A DNA stretch of 64,000 nt. Origin: Paraphysomonas bandaiensis (taxonomy: Eukaryota; Chrysophyceae). The stretch spans positions 1 through 64,000 of the forward strand of contig CBFFRP010000376.1 of assembly GCA_965644295.1 (NCBI GenBank), in the 5' to 3' direction. Both the position numbers and the translations under genes were made by a program. Below the pieces are notes generated by a model that was given only the letters and a program-made list of their open reading frames with translations, did no database searches and was not told where the DNA came from. This document shows, piece after piece, positions 10,462 through 20,987 of the stretch (its first letter is position 1; each line of letters begins with the position of its first letter).

Positions 10462-11207
10462 GTCAAGTGGATATGATGATGCTACTTCAAGGGAACTGCT
10501 CCTGTGACGAGTAGTAGTGTAACGCTCTCTTGTGTGTGATTTGATGTGATGAGCGTGTATCTGCGACTGTGATGAACAGCATGCAGCACAGTGCAGCGCA
10601 GTGTACTCCAGTGTGTAGTCTCACATGCGCTGTGGACGTATAGGAATACCGTCAAATACGTCTCTGAATACCGTGTCACAAACACACTGCGAATATACAC
10701 ACACTCCACTGCAGCTATTTTGGGATGTTGACTGCTATTGTAGATAAACCTGAAACCATGCGATGCGACACATTCCATTAACAAATTAAGCACCTTATTT
10801 CCAGCTAACCTGATTATGTACTAACAAAGTGTCCCCTTGTGGAGATATGGGCGTTACTGCACTGCAGCTTCCCACCTGCGTATTGGACATAACCGTTGTA
10901 TACCGTGTATATCACTGTATTTCGATCGCCAGAAGTGAGTAGTTGTTATGGTACAGATACATGCATGATACACTGCATACCATACTACAGCACACCATAC
11001 ATATCATACACACATAGCTCCACATCTCTCTCATATCTGCATGCATCCGCAGTCAACCGAACAATACTCCTAATTGAACAGAACACTGCGCTATATCGCT
11101 CTATAGGCTGTTATAGTTGAGTAATAGAGGACCCTATAGCCGCACCTGTGAATATTTGACTCATACACACCCAGCACAGAGAAGCCCATTGTTCCATTAC
11201 TCTCACG
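10462..11207. promoter_or_regulatory. intergenic region between two divergent genes
   Basis: The 746-nt gap lies between the EHD start and the start of the rightward gene, so it must hold both promoters. It contains CA- and GT-rich words and ATAC-type repeats but no clear TATA box or recognisable element. Confidence 0.4.
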
Positions 11208-12844
11208 ATGAAGGCATGGAATCAAACTAGTGAAACAGATTATAAACGGATCGCTCGTGAAGATGATGAGAGTGTGTCGCAGGGTAAGGTGTTTAAGTCC
11301 GCCAAGGCACGAAAGCTCATTCTCCGCATACACGTGTGGAATATATACAATGAAGTGTTTCTCTCCGAGGAGCACAAGAGTGACCCCAGAGAATCACAAG
11401 TTAAACGCGCAACGAATCTTTTAGCCGATCTTCTTCGCGGCCAACAGCATGCCCGAAGTAAGGTGGACATGGTGTTCACAAATGATATCGAGTTCTGGGA
11501 GTCTGTAGTTTACAATCTCCGAGAGTTTGAAGCTGCCATCGGTATGCCCCCTCAGCTCAGTCTGCATGAAGTAGGAAACCTTGATACGAAGAGGACAATA
11601 AACGTTTATACCACAACTGACAAAGAAATGGAAACTGAAATTGACTGTTTTGCAGACCCCTTCACGCAGGCGTCAGAATTGATGGTGGAACACAGACTGC
11701 CGCCTGACGAGCTAGATTTTATTCAAGGCATGATTCAACATGGTACAAATTAATTAGTTTTTAAATATTATATTTTTGCTTAATTGCCATTATACAGAAA
11801 TGGTGGACATCGTGCGGGATGGTGTGCGGGATCAGAGAGGTATTTATATCAATGAACGATATATGATTCCGTATGATATCTAGCAACTTGATGCTATTTT
11901 GTGGTGCGATTGATAATATTTTTTCGACAGATAAACTCAAAGCGATTCAATACAAAATCGCGGTTGTTGAACACCTGACACTTCTAGGAGAAGTTATTAG
12001 CGGCAAGTATCAGAAAATGAAGAATACGTATGAACAAAGCTCTAACAAATCAATATCCATGAAAACACCGACGAAAACGAATTCCGGTACGACGAACAGT
12101 AACACACCAGGATCTACAAACAGAACTGCCATGCACTTCAATAAGCTCATCATAGATGAACGACGAAAGCTGGATGCACTGGAGAAGAAAATAAGTGATG
12201 CTATTAAAAAAGCTGGAAAGTTAGATCCCTCTGAATACTACGGTGGTAAGCCGCGTGACGATGGGAGCGAGTTCAAGTGCTCTCAGAGTGGTCCACAGGC
12301 GAATTCGCCGGCTAAAGTCAGCACTCCTTTTAGTGGAAAGAGTACTCCGAAAACAGTATCACCTCGTCGTGCCAGTGTTTCACTTCGTCAAATTTTGAGT
12401 GAAACTCCTACGAAGCAGCAAACGTTCGTGCCGTTTCAAAGTACTCCTGGGTCTGTCAATACCACGGTGTCAGATGATTCCTCCGAGGAGAATACTTTCG
12501 GTATGAGCCAGCATGAAATCGAGAAAATGAACTTGTTTAAGAAGTCGGAGTCTGACCGTTTGAATCTGATAGCGGAGAACCGCCGGCTAAGAGACGAGGT
12601 GTGCAAAGCAGGTTCGCAGCAGATGCAACGACGTCATATGTTAGATGGCAATAATCCTGACCTTCACTCGATTGTCAGCGAGTTAAATCTATGGGATTGT
12701 GAGAGAGACGAGCTAGATGCACAGATCGACAGGTTGACTGGACAAAAAGAGGCTTTACTCGTCAAGCTTTCGAAGACGGCATTTGCGCATAAGTTTGATG
12801 CGAATGGGTTAAAAGAAGGATGGGAGTATATAGATCATGCGTAA
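11208..12844 (+). CDS. unknown three-exon protein with C-terminal coiled coil
   Basis: Exons 11208-11742, 11798-11839 and 11931-12844 join in phase 1 at both introns, giving about 496 residues. The introns (55 and 91 nt) have good GT-AG ends, and the second has a pyrimidine-rich TTTTTTCGACAG acceptor. I do not recognise the protein. Residues 1-235 look globular and mostly helical, with a segment LILRIHVWNIYNEVF and many charged residues. A Ser/Thr-rich linker follows (SMKTPTKTNSGTTNSNT; VSPRRASVSLRQ). The C-terminal ~110 residues form a charged coiled coil (DRLNLIAENRRLRDEVC; ELDAQIDRLTGQKEALL). There is no signal peptide or membrane segment. A scaffold or cytoskeletal role is possible but only a guess. 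The third exon also has a local ATG at 11873, but it sits inside the second intron of this model. Confidence 0.65.
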
Positions 12845-14494
12845 TAGATAGTGCGGGGTTATATATTTGCGGCATCACTTTGTAAAATAATTAAAATATA
12901 GTACATAATTAATAATTAACAGTACATATTGCTTAGTGTTAAGTTTGCTAATTGGTAAGAATGCTGTTCATAAAGTATTTTAATTATAACTATTGATGAG
13001 TCAGTATTTGAAAACAGTTAATGATCTGAAGAATATATATATATTTTGGCAAGGTGACTGATTATTTGATGAATATAAACTTTATTGCCAAACTTTTATA
13101 ATCCGTTCATTTTGTAATTGTGAGTTGAATCAGTTGGTAAACAACGTCAATATCTATCTAACACAATCAATATATTATGAAACAATTATTGGACCTAGAT
13201 GTAAGTTCCTCGTCACACCTCTAAAATGTTGTCAGGGGGTTGACAATATAGTCATCCAGCAATTCATATTTTCTATTTTCAGTTTACAATGACTAAGATA
13301 AAACTAGATTGCATAATATTTTCCTATATTAATGGATGCAGATTTATTACTTTGACAAGAAGGGTTTCATCAAAATTAGTATGGCTAGGCATTTCAACTA
13401 ATTTTACTATAGATTGAATAGTATTCCCCATCAATATAGCAAGTTGCATCAGTACATTCTATTGTACTGTAGAAGCTAATAAAGGATCAAGTAATAATAT
13501 ATCTGGTATAGGTTAAGAGTATAATAGTGTGTAGTGTGTAGTGTGTAGGAAACAATGCGCCAATAGCAGATGACAAAACAGGTTTATAGTTATCATCATT
13601 ATTAGAAAGAAGGCTATCATGCTCCAAATATTCATAAAATTTAAGCTAACAACAATAAATATATATTTGTTTGAGCTATAGACTACTTCAAAGTTTATTA
13701 AGACTATAATAATATAATATTATATCTGTAACCGATATAACAACACACACACACACACACACAGAGCTTCGCCCCTGTACCGTGCAACCGTGACAATAAA
13801 AACTGGTATGTAAACTGTTAATTTACACTGTCTGCGCCCCTATGGTGTTACTGTGTATGCTAGTACAACAATAATGGACACTTTCAAGGACATTTTAAGG
13901 ACATTTTCAAGAAAAATAAAAAAAACACAAAAAAAGATGTTGTAAATATATTTTTCACAAAAAATGTCCTTAAAAACGTCCACTCAAAAATACACTATAG
14001 ATATAATACAATAATTACAACACTATAGATATTACAATAACGGATTTGTGAGGGCGATTTCTCTTGTAAACTATTGTAGATAATTTACTCTTCAATCCCT
14101 GTATATTTTGTTAAATATATTATCACATGATATCAGTAATCGTTTGCTTTACAATAATACAACTACTGGAACTGCATCCCTGGAAGGATACTTTTAGTCA
14201 AACACCCGAAAACTCTTTAATACCCAAATTCAGGGTTTTTCTAGTGATATCGAGTATTCATACCACACCACTAAGTAAACAATATATGCAAACGTGGGAA
14301 ATTTTCAGAAATTTGGGAAATTCTAGTAGATTTTACTAGACTTTTAAGAATTGTTGTAGAATGGTTCTAAAAGTGCTTGAATGCAATAGTATAGTGTTAA
14401 TAATTATTTTTATTAATATTTTGGTCCTATAGGACACACCAACAGCACGTTTCCTTTAAAACCAGTAACTACGTTGTATGCCCTAATACTACTA
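12845..14494. other. gene-free AT-rich region
   Basis: No coding exon could be supported. The region holds a (CA)11 microsatellite at 13743-13763. It also holds a word TTTTCAGTTTACAATGACTA (about 13276-13295) that recurs near 32173. The 13860-13990 stretch is rich in A runs and repeats of AAGGACATTTT. Confidence 0.6.
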
Positions 14495-17165
14495 CTAATA
14501 GCCATCATAAAACACCAATACACGTCGCGTCACACAAATCCTATGCTAGAGTATTCACTACGTTCAATATATCCATCACTCAACCAATACAAGCCATACA
14601 CTACTATCGCTCGGCGGTAAAACCTGAGCATACTAGAGTATTCACTCAGCTCAACGAGAGAACATACATAGCAGAATAACTGTACAACATATAGGCATCA
14701 CATATAACCAATACACGTAACGTCACACATAACATGAGCCTAGCATACATTAGCACAACGAGAGAACACAAGTGTAGCATAACAATGTACTGCTACACGT
14801 ATATTCACTCAGCTACTGTACACGAGAGAACACACATAGCAGCTGTATAACTGTATAACATATAGCCATCACACAACGCCTACACACGTCATACACTGCT
14901 ATCTCTCGATACAACATGAGCCTAGCATACATTAACACAACGAGAGAACACAAGTGTAGCATAACAATGTACTGCTACACGTATATTCACTCAGCTACTG
15001 TACACGAGAGAACACACATAGCAGCTGTATAACTGTATAACATATAGCCATCACACAACGCCTACACACGTCATACACTGCTATCTCTCGATACAACATG
15101 AGCCTAGCATTCATTAACACAACGAGAGAACACAAGTGTAGCATAACAATGTACTGCTACACGAGAGAGCACACATAGCAGCTGTATAACATATAGCCAT
15201 CACACAACGCCTACACACGTCATACACTGCTATCTCTCGATACAACATGAGCCTAGCATACATTAGCACAACGAGAGAACACAAGTGTAGCATAACAATG
15301 TACTGCTACACGTATATTCACTCAGCTACTGTACACGAGAGAACACACATAGCAGCTGTATAACAGTATAACATATAGCCATCACACAACGCCTACACAC
15401 GTCATACACTGCTATCTCTCGAAACAACATGAGCCTAGCATACATTAACACAACGAGAGAACACAAGTGTAGCATAACAATGTACTGCTACACGTATATT
15501 CACTCAGCTACTGTACACGAGAGAACACACATAGCAGCTGTATAACTGTATAACATATAGCCATCACACAACGCCTACACACGTCATACACTGCTATCTC
15601 TCGATACAACATGAGCCTAGCATACATTAGCACAACGAGAGAACACAAGTGTAGCATAACAATGTACTGCTACACGTATATTCACTCAGCTACTGTACAC
15701 GAGAGAACACACATAGCAGCTGTATAACTGTATAACATATAGCCATCACACAACGCCTACACACGTCATACACTGCTATCTCTCGATACAACATGAGCCT
15801 AGCATACATTAGCACAACGAGAGAACACAAGTGTAGCATAACAATGTACTGCTACACGTATATTCACTCAGCTACTGTACACGAGAGAACACACATAGCA
15901 GCTGTATAACAGTATAACATATAGCCATCACACAACGCCTACACACGTCATACACTGCTATCTCTCGATACAACATGAGCCTAGCATACATTAGCACAAC
16001 GAGAGAACACAAGTGTAGCATAACAATGTACTGCTACACGTATATTCACTCAGCTACTGTACACGAGAGAACACACATAGCAGCTGTATAACAGTATAAC
16101 ATATAGCCATCACACAACGCCTACACACGTCATACACTGCTATCTCTCGATACAACATGAGCCTAGCATACATTAACACAACGAGAGAACACAAGTGTAG
16201 CATAACAATGTACTGCTACACGTATATTCACTCAGCTACTGTACACGAGAGAACACACATAGCAGCTGTATAACTGTATAACATATAGCCATCACACAAC
16301 GCCTACACACGTCATACACTGCTATCTCTCGATACAACATGAGCCTAGCATACATTAGCACAACGAGAGAACACAAGTGTAGCATAACAATGTACTGCTA
16401 CACGTATATTCACTCAGCTACTGTACACGAGAGAACACATATAGCAGCTGTATAACAGTATAACATATAGCCATCACACAACGCCTACACACGTCATACA
16501 CTGCTATCTCTCGATACAACATGAGCCTAGCATACATTAACACAACGAGAGAACACAAGTGTAGCATAACAATGTACTGCTACACGTATATTCACTCAGC
16601 TACTGTACACGAGAGAACACACATAGCAGCTGTATAACTGTATAACATATAGCCATCACACAACGCCTACACACGTCATACACTGCTATCTCTCGATACA
16701 ACATGAGCCTAGCATACATTAACACAACGAGAGAACACAAGTGTAGCATAACAATGTACTGCTACACGTATATTCACTCAGCTACTGTACACGAGAGAAC
16801 ACACATAGCAGCTGTATAACTGTATAACATATAGCCATCACACAACGCCTACACACGTCATACACTGCTATCTCTCGATACAACATGAGCCTAGCATACA
16901 TTAACACAACGAGAGAACACAAGTGTAGCATAACAATGTACTGCTACACGAGAGAGCACACATAGCAGCTGTATAACATATAGCCATCACACAACGCCTA
17001 CACACTCATACACTACAATCTCTCGATGCAACATGAGCCTAGCATTCAATTAGCGCAACGAGAGAACACAGGTGTCAGCTACACGAAAGAACACACGTAG
17101 CAGCTGTATAACTTGTACAACATAAATCCATCGCGCAACCACTATACGTCATACATAGCAGCTGC
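14495..17165. repeat. 182-bp tandem satellite array
   Basis: The word ATGAGCCTAGCAT recurs at 14734, 14916, 15098, 15247, 15429, 15611, 15793, 15975, 16157, 16339, 16521, 16703, 16885 and 17033. Spacing is exactly 182 bp, except two units of 149 and 148 bp that lack the same block of roughly 33 bp. Units between 14734 and 16885 are nearly identical, while both flanks (14495-14733 and 17033-17165) are degenerate. Each unit contains ACGAGAGAACACA twice, so the 182-mer probably arose from a shorter repeat. Two unit subtypes differ at ATTAACAC/ATTAGCAC and AACTGTATAAC/AACAGTATAAC. There is no coding potential. Confidence 0.95.
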
Positions 17166-17761
17166 TTGCACACGCCCTCTACTTAACCTTGAGAAACATC
17201 ATCAACTTTCCAGTTGAACTCAGAGTATAACGCTCCACTACCAGTTCTGTCAATACTGATCATGGAATCTCAGTCCAGCATCTCAATATAATTTCCTTTC
17301 CACGAAGATAGCCGACAGAGTTCAGAACGCAGAGATCATTGCAACAATGAAAGCGTGTTATGACATCAGCCCGATTCAAAAGCAACGCACACTCTAAAAC
17401 ACACACAAAGAAACTAGGTATTAGAAACACATATATAATCATTAATAGAATAGCATTTATATACATACTTCATGCATTACAGATACAGTGAGAAGGTACA
17501 ACTAAATCGGTTCGTCATTAACTCGAGATGACATACTACGAAACAGTGATGCGGGGGTGGTTTTCTGATTGCTCAATACACACCTCTTAATTGCTGCAAT
17601 GAAACTCACGTCACATGACACTACATCTGTTATAGCAATCATCAAAGCAAGTAAACTTAGACAAAAATAAATTGAATAATTTTTATTAATTAGTCTTATT
17701 AATATATTAGCAATATAATAGGCAATCTTATTATATTGCAATTTTACGAATTAGTGCTTAA
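17166..17761. other. intergenic, nothing recognised
   Basis: AT-rich sequence with a few short open frames that show no family features or splice-supported continuation. Confidence 0.5.
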
Positions 17762-17775
17762 TTAGGGTTAGGGTT
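17762..17775 (+). repeat. telomere-like (TTAGGG)2 motif
   Basis: TTAGGGTTAGGGTT lies directly against the left end of a dispersed-repeat fragment that starts at 17776. Confidence 0.7.
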
Positions 17776-17943
17776 CTGATATCCTACTATATTATTTAGC
17801 TCTACGAAAGCTGCTTGTGCGTCACCGCACGCACCAACACAAAAGAACAAGGTACAACCCCTTTCGCTTTATCACTCAAAAAGTAAACGCATTAAGTAAA
17901 CAGTATGCAATCGTGGGATTGAGCAAGTAGAATGTTGATATAT
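17776..17943 (+). repeat. truncated copy (5'/middle part) of the ~500-bp dispersed repeat
   Basis: CTGATATCCTACTATAT, then CTACGAAAGCTGCTTGTGCG and TATCACTCAAAAAGTAAACG, align with 56529-56660 of the copy at 56442. The 3' half is missing. Confidence 0.75.
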
Positions 17944-18181
17944 TATACCTCCTATTCCCCCTGCTTTGATCCCCCGAACCTTTAACCGTTCACTCTTGTC
18001 TTGTGTCTTCAGTAATTCCTCTTGGTGTTGTCGGTCCACCTGCACATTCGGTAGCTCTCCTTGGGGTTGCCAACAATACATCTGATGCTGGTATGTATCA
18101 CGAGACATGATCTCATACACTGCACTTCATTTATGTGTATGTCTACAATACAATATCAGAATGATTGATTGCGTAGACTAT

Positions 18182-18247
18182 GTGCTCAGGAGGTGTGATC
18201 CACACAACAATGTACACCTCATCCGAAAAACCACACCTCCTGAGCAC
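18182..18247. repeat. perfect 16-bp inverted repeat (hairpin)
   Basis: GTGCTCAGGAGGTGTG at 18182-18197 is matched by its exact reverse complement at 18232-18247, with a 34-nt spacer. It could be the ends of a tiny MITE or a structured element. No target duplication is evident. Confidence 0.85.
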
Positions 18248-18406
18248 TCATCACTGTCATCAATAATATTACCATATTAACATCTGACGATACTGACTCA
18301 GAAGATACATGCATCACTCTATATGTATGGTGTGCTATAAGTTATGCATATATATATATTATTGCTCCAACAGCAAAACTCAACAGTTCTGACTCTTACA
18401 CGCGCC

Positions 18407-18543
18407 TACTATTGCTAATAATTAGACATTCACTACTTTTACGACTATTTATATCAAGAAGTAGTGTCTATAGTCTATAATGTGTGCCATTACTCCTTGT
18501 TTTTATCTTGTGTATTGAAAGTCTTATTATTAGCAATAGGAGT
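18407..18543. repeat. inverted repeat at the left end of a dispersed-repeat copy
   Basis: CTATTGCTAATAATTAGAC (about 18411-18429) is the near-perfect reverse complement of GTCTTATTATTAGCAATAG (18521-18539). The right arm is also the conserved left end of the ~500-bp repeat family, so the left arm may be an inverted partial copy. Confidence 0.65.
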
Positions 18544-19022
18544 TAGAAACCTGCACCCACTTAGTAGCTAGATGAATGCTAGACCAACTAGTTAGTCCTC
18601 TACCTGTAACTAATCAGTACACACTTTTTTATCCGACTATGTAACGCTACGGAAGCTGCTTGTGCGTCGCCGCATGCACCAAGGTGCGACTACTTCCGCT
18701 CTGAGTTCTTAAGGTGAACATCCCGGATGCTTGACTTCAGCAGGCAGCCCAATATCCCGGTTACCCTTCAGGTGGGCCCTTTCCCGGATGCCCTTGAGGC
18801 GGGCCCATTCCCGATGCCTGTTTATTCGTCAGGGACCAAAGACGTCTACACAAGTAACACTTATTGGTGTCCCTTGTACCACACAAGCATTCGGCTATGA
18901 GTGGGCAGAAGAATATCTGCTGACTATGTTTGCGGCTCACGTTAGTTTCCCAGAGAGAATCTCTCCGGTATCTATCCCTCTGTCAGGACACCACGAAAAG
19001 GTGCGAGTCCGACTTTGTTGAG
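18515..19022 (+). repeat. ~500-bp dispersed repeat, full-length copy 1
   Basis: This copy matches 49098-49587 and 56442-56921 along its length. Landmarks in order are: TGAAAGTCTTATTATTAGCA; CTACGGAAGCTGCTTGTGCG; three CCCGGATGC-type words within TTCAGGTGGGCCC-like repeats; GACGTCTACACAAGTAACAC; TGAGTGGGCAGAAGAATATC; ACTCACGTTAG-type sequence; and a 3' end GGTGCGAGTCCGACTTTG. Open frames inside it shift between copies, so it is probably non-coding. No terminal repeats, poly-A tail or target duplication was clear. Confidence 0.85.
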
Positions 19023-19608
19023 AGTTTTATCTTGTATAATATAGGGTAATATTTTTGTAATTGTCTTTTCATCACAATATTACTTGAATACTTTTTCCAA
19101 AGTTTCTTCTACAAATACTGATGTTTTTGTTCATATTAAACGTTATGCAAAATTTTGAGGCTTATGATTGATAATTGATACCTACTCAATTATTTTTCAA
19201 GCAAGCTAAATAATATGTCCTTTAGATGTAGGCAATGTTGTGTTAATTGTAATGTGAGCAAATAGAGTGTCATTGACGTGGTGACAGAAATCTTAGTAGT
19301 AACACCGGCTACCAATCTTGATTTGAAAAATACCATCTCAAATTTGTGTTTTCAGAAGTAAACGCATGTGTGCTTTTTAGGTGTATTCATTGCTAGTATA
19401 ATCCAGGCGCAAAAAATACTTTTTATAAACGCGATAATTAATGTGGAAAGTTAACTAGGAGCGCCAAAGGAAAACGAAGACATTTAACTACTGCACTCAA
19501 AGCCAGCGCTTGCACCACCTGAATTACGAAAAAGTAGCCACTAACTGACTACATCTACTTCGGTATATCACACAATACAATATTGTTCAAAAAGTTCGTC
19601 CAGGACAC
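19023..19608. other. intergenic, nothing recognised
   Basis: AT-rich sequence downstream of the protease gene. It probably includes its 3' UTR and terminator, but no motif can be assigned. Confidence 0.5.
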
Positions 19609-20598
19609 TTAAACCTGCTTGACACCAGTGGTGTAAGTAACATCGTAGGTAATGCCACACATGTCCTCTCCGTAAGCAAGACGGATGTATCCGTTCTCAC
19701 CCCAAGAATCAGACCAGGAGTTGCGGACCTTCCAGTATCCGGCGCCAGTGTCAACACCGACCAGCTGGACGGCATGATTGATGGAATCACCACAGGTGGA
19801 CATGACACCACCAGTGTAGGTGCTCCAGGTGGTAGCATCAATAGCAATGGAAAGAGGACCAGTAGACTTAATGTAGTCAGCCATGGCAGCCTCACCATCA
19901 GTGATGGTCTCGTATCCGCCAACAGTGAGAACAAACTTGTTGCTCTCGGAATGGCATGAGTCAGCAGATCCATCCTCACCAGAGATGTAGGGGTAGTCGG
20001 ACTCTGTCTCGATACCACCGGCTCTCTTCACGTAGTTGTAAGCTCTCTCCTGAAGACCACCATTGCATCCCATTGATGTGCGATCGCACTCAACAAGTTG
20101 CTGAGGAGAAAGAGTGTATGTCACAGAGAGCTCCCTCATGGCATCGGATTCGATTTGCTCAGAGGCAGCGAAAGCCCAGCAGGAACCGCAGTAGCCCTGG
20201 TCCTTGACAGGAGTGGTGTAGACACCGCTCCAATCAACGAGCTCCTCGGTGCCCTTGTATGGAGCAACCTTGGCTGAGGAAACGTTGGTCTTCTCCCCCT
20301 TGGTGTAGGTGAGGTATCTGGCCTTGAACTCCTCAGGGGTGAGGTCAGAGAAGCGAGTGATGCCGTGAACAGCACTGCCGTGGGCCTTCTTCTCGGCGGC
20401 ATTCCTTTCGTCAATGTGCTTCAAGTTCTGGACGAAAGCGGAGAAGCGGTTGGACTCCTCTTCCATGGTGGCGTAAGACTTGCGGTGGTCCTTCTTGAAG
20501 GCTTCCCACATAAGCTTAAGGTTCTGGGCCGGGGCAGAGCTGAGCTCGGCGGACACAGTGGCCGCAAGCATAGAGATGGCAAGAGTCTGGTAGATCAT
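19609..20598 (-). CDS. cathepsin L-like papain-family cysteine protease precursor
   Basis: This single exon encodes 329 residues, the usual size for a C1A prepro-protease. Residues 1-17 form a signal peptide. Residues ~25-95 are an I29-type inhibitory propeptide (ESNRFSAFVQNLKHID, then ITRFSDLTPEEF). The mature enzyme starts near VDWSGVYTTPVKDQG. The catalytic set is complete: Gln134, Cys140 in CGSCWAF, His275 in INHAVQLVGV and Asn293 in RNSWSDSWG. GCNGG and paired Cys residues are also present. It should act in lysosomes or food vacuoles or be secreted. The coding sequence is clearly more GC-rich and codon-biased than its neighbours, which fits strong expression. It is transcribed divergently from the sulfotransferase gene, with 389 nt between starts. 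Confidence 0.96.
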   Translation of the reverse strand: MIYQTLAISMLAATVSAELSSAPAQNLKLMWEAFKKDHRKSYATMEEESNRFSAFVQNLKHIDERNAAEKKAHGSAVHGITRFSDLTPEEFKARYLTYTKGEKTNVSSAKVAPYKGTEELVDWSGVYTTPVKDQGYCGSCWAFAASEQIESDAMRELSVTYTLSPQQLVECDRTSMGCNGGLQERAYNYVKRAGGIETESDYPYISGEDGSADSCHSESNKFVLTVGGYETITDGEAAMADYIKSTGPLSIAIDATTWSTYTGGVMSTCGDSINHAVQLVGVDTGAGYWKVRNSWSDSWGENGYIRLAYGEDMCGITYDVTYTTGVKQV

Positions 20599-20987
20599 TT
20601 TCGAAATTTGGTTTGAGGTATGTAAGTGTGATTACTTTCCAATTATGATAATGAGGCTGATTTTGTTGAGTGGCTGCACTCCAACACAACACATGCGACG
20701 CACATAGCCACCAGCTCATATCATCCACCGCATCTTTGAAAGGTGCCACAAGAAAACTGAAAATACTGATATAACCGAGAACAGAACTACTCCACACACA
20801 ATGGCGTATTCCAACCAGATACTATACCGTATACTCCATATACATTGAATGTATTCAGTATTCAGCCGTATAGCGTGTATACAGTAGCTATTTCGCTCGT
20901 TAAAGAGCCAGTGTTCAAAATGTCAAGATGCCACTGTGGATTGTTCGTAGTTGTTAGCTCTGTAAATAGTTGCAAAGCTCCAACGAA
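20599..20987. promoter_or_regulatory. divergent promoter region, protease/sulfotransferase
   Basis: The 389-nt gap between two oppositely oriented ATG codons must contain both promoters. It holds ATACCGTATACTCCATATAC-type words but no element I can name. Confidence 0.4.

Noticed and set aside
11873-11930. ATG at 11873 as the start of a separate gene
   Set aside because: A well-formed intron (11840-11930) joins the downstream frame in phase with the upstream exons.
14495-17165. Regular direct repeats considered as a CRISPR array
   Set aside because: The 182-bp units are nearly identical over their whole length, without unique spacers, and the DNA is eukaryotic.
17872-18120. 82-codon minus-strand frame with Gln-rich composition
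   Set aside because: It overlaps a dispersed-repeat fragment, and no joining exon could be found.
18731-19021. 96-codon frame in the dispersed repeat, similar to a 93-codon frame at 49317-49598
   Set aside because: The frame shifts between copies and is absent in the copy at 56442, so the repeat is probably non-coding.
19012-19022. GGTGCGAGTCC considered as the T arm of a tRNA gene
   Set aside because: No cloverleaf with acceptor, D and anticodon stems can be drawn around it. It is kept only as a B-box-like word.
19774-20616. Several plus-strand frames opposite the cathepsin gene
   Set aside because: They are shadows caused by the GC-rich codon bias of the real gene.
20970-20987. Start of the sulfotransferase at a TTG 18 nt upstream
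   Set aside because: The ATG at 20988 gives a normal signal-anchor start.
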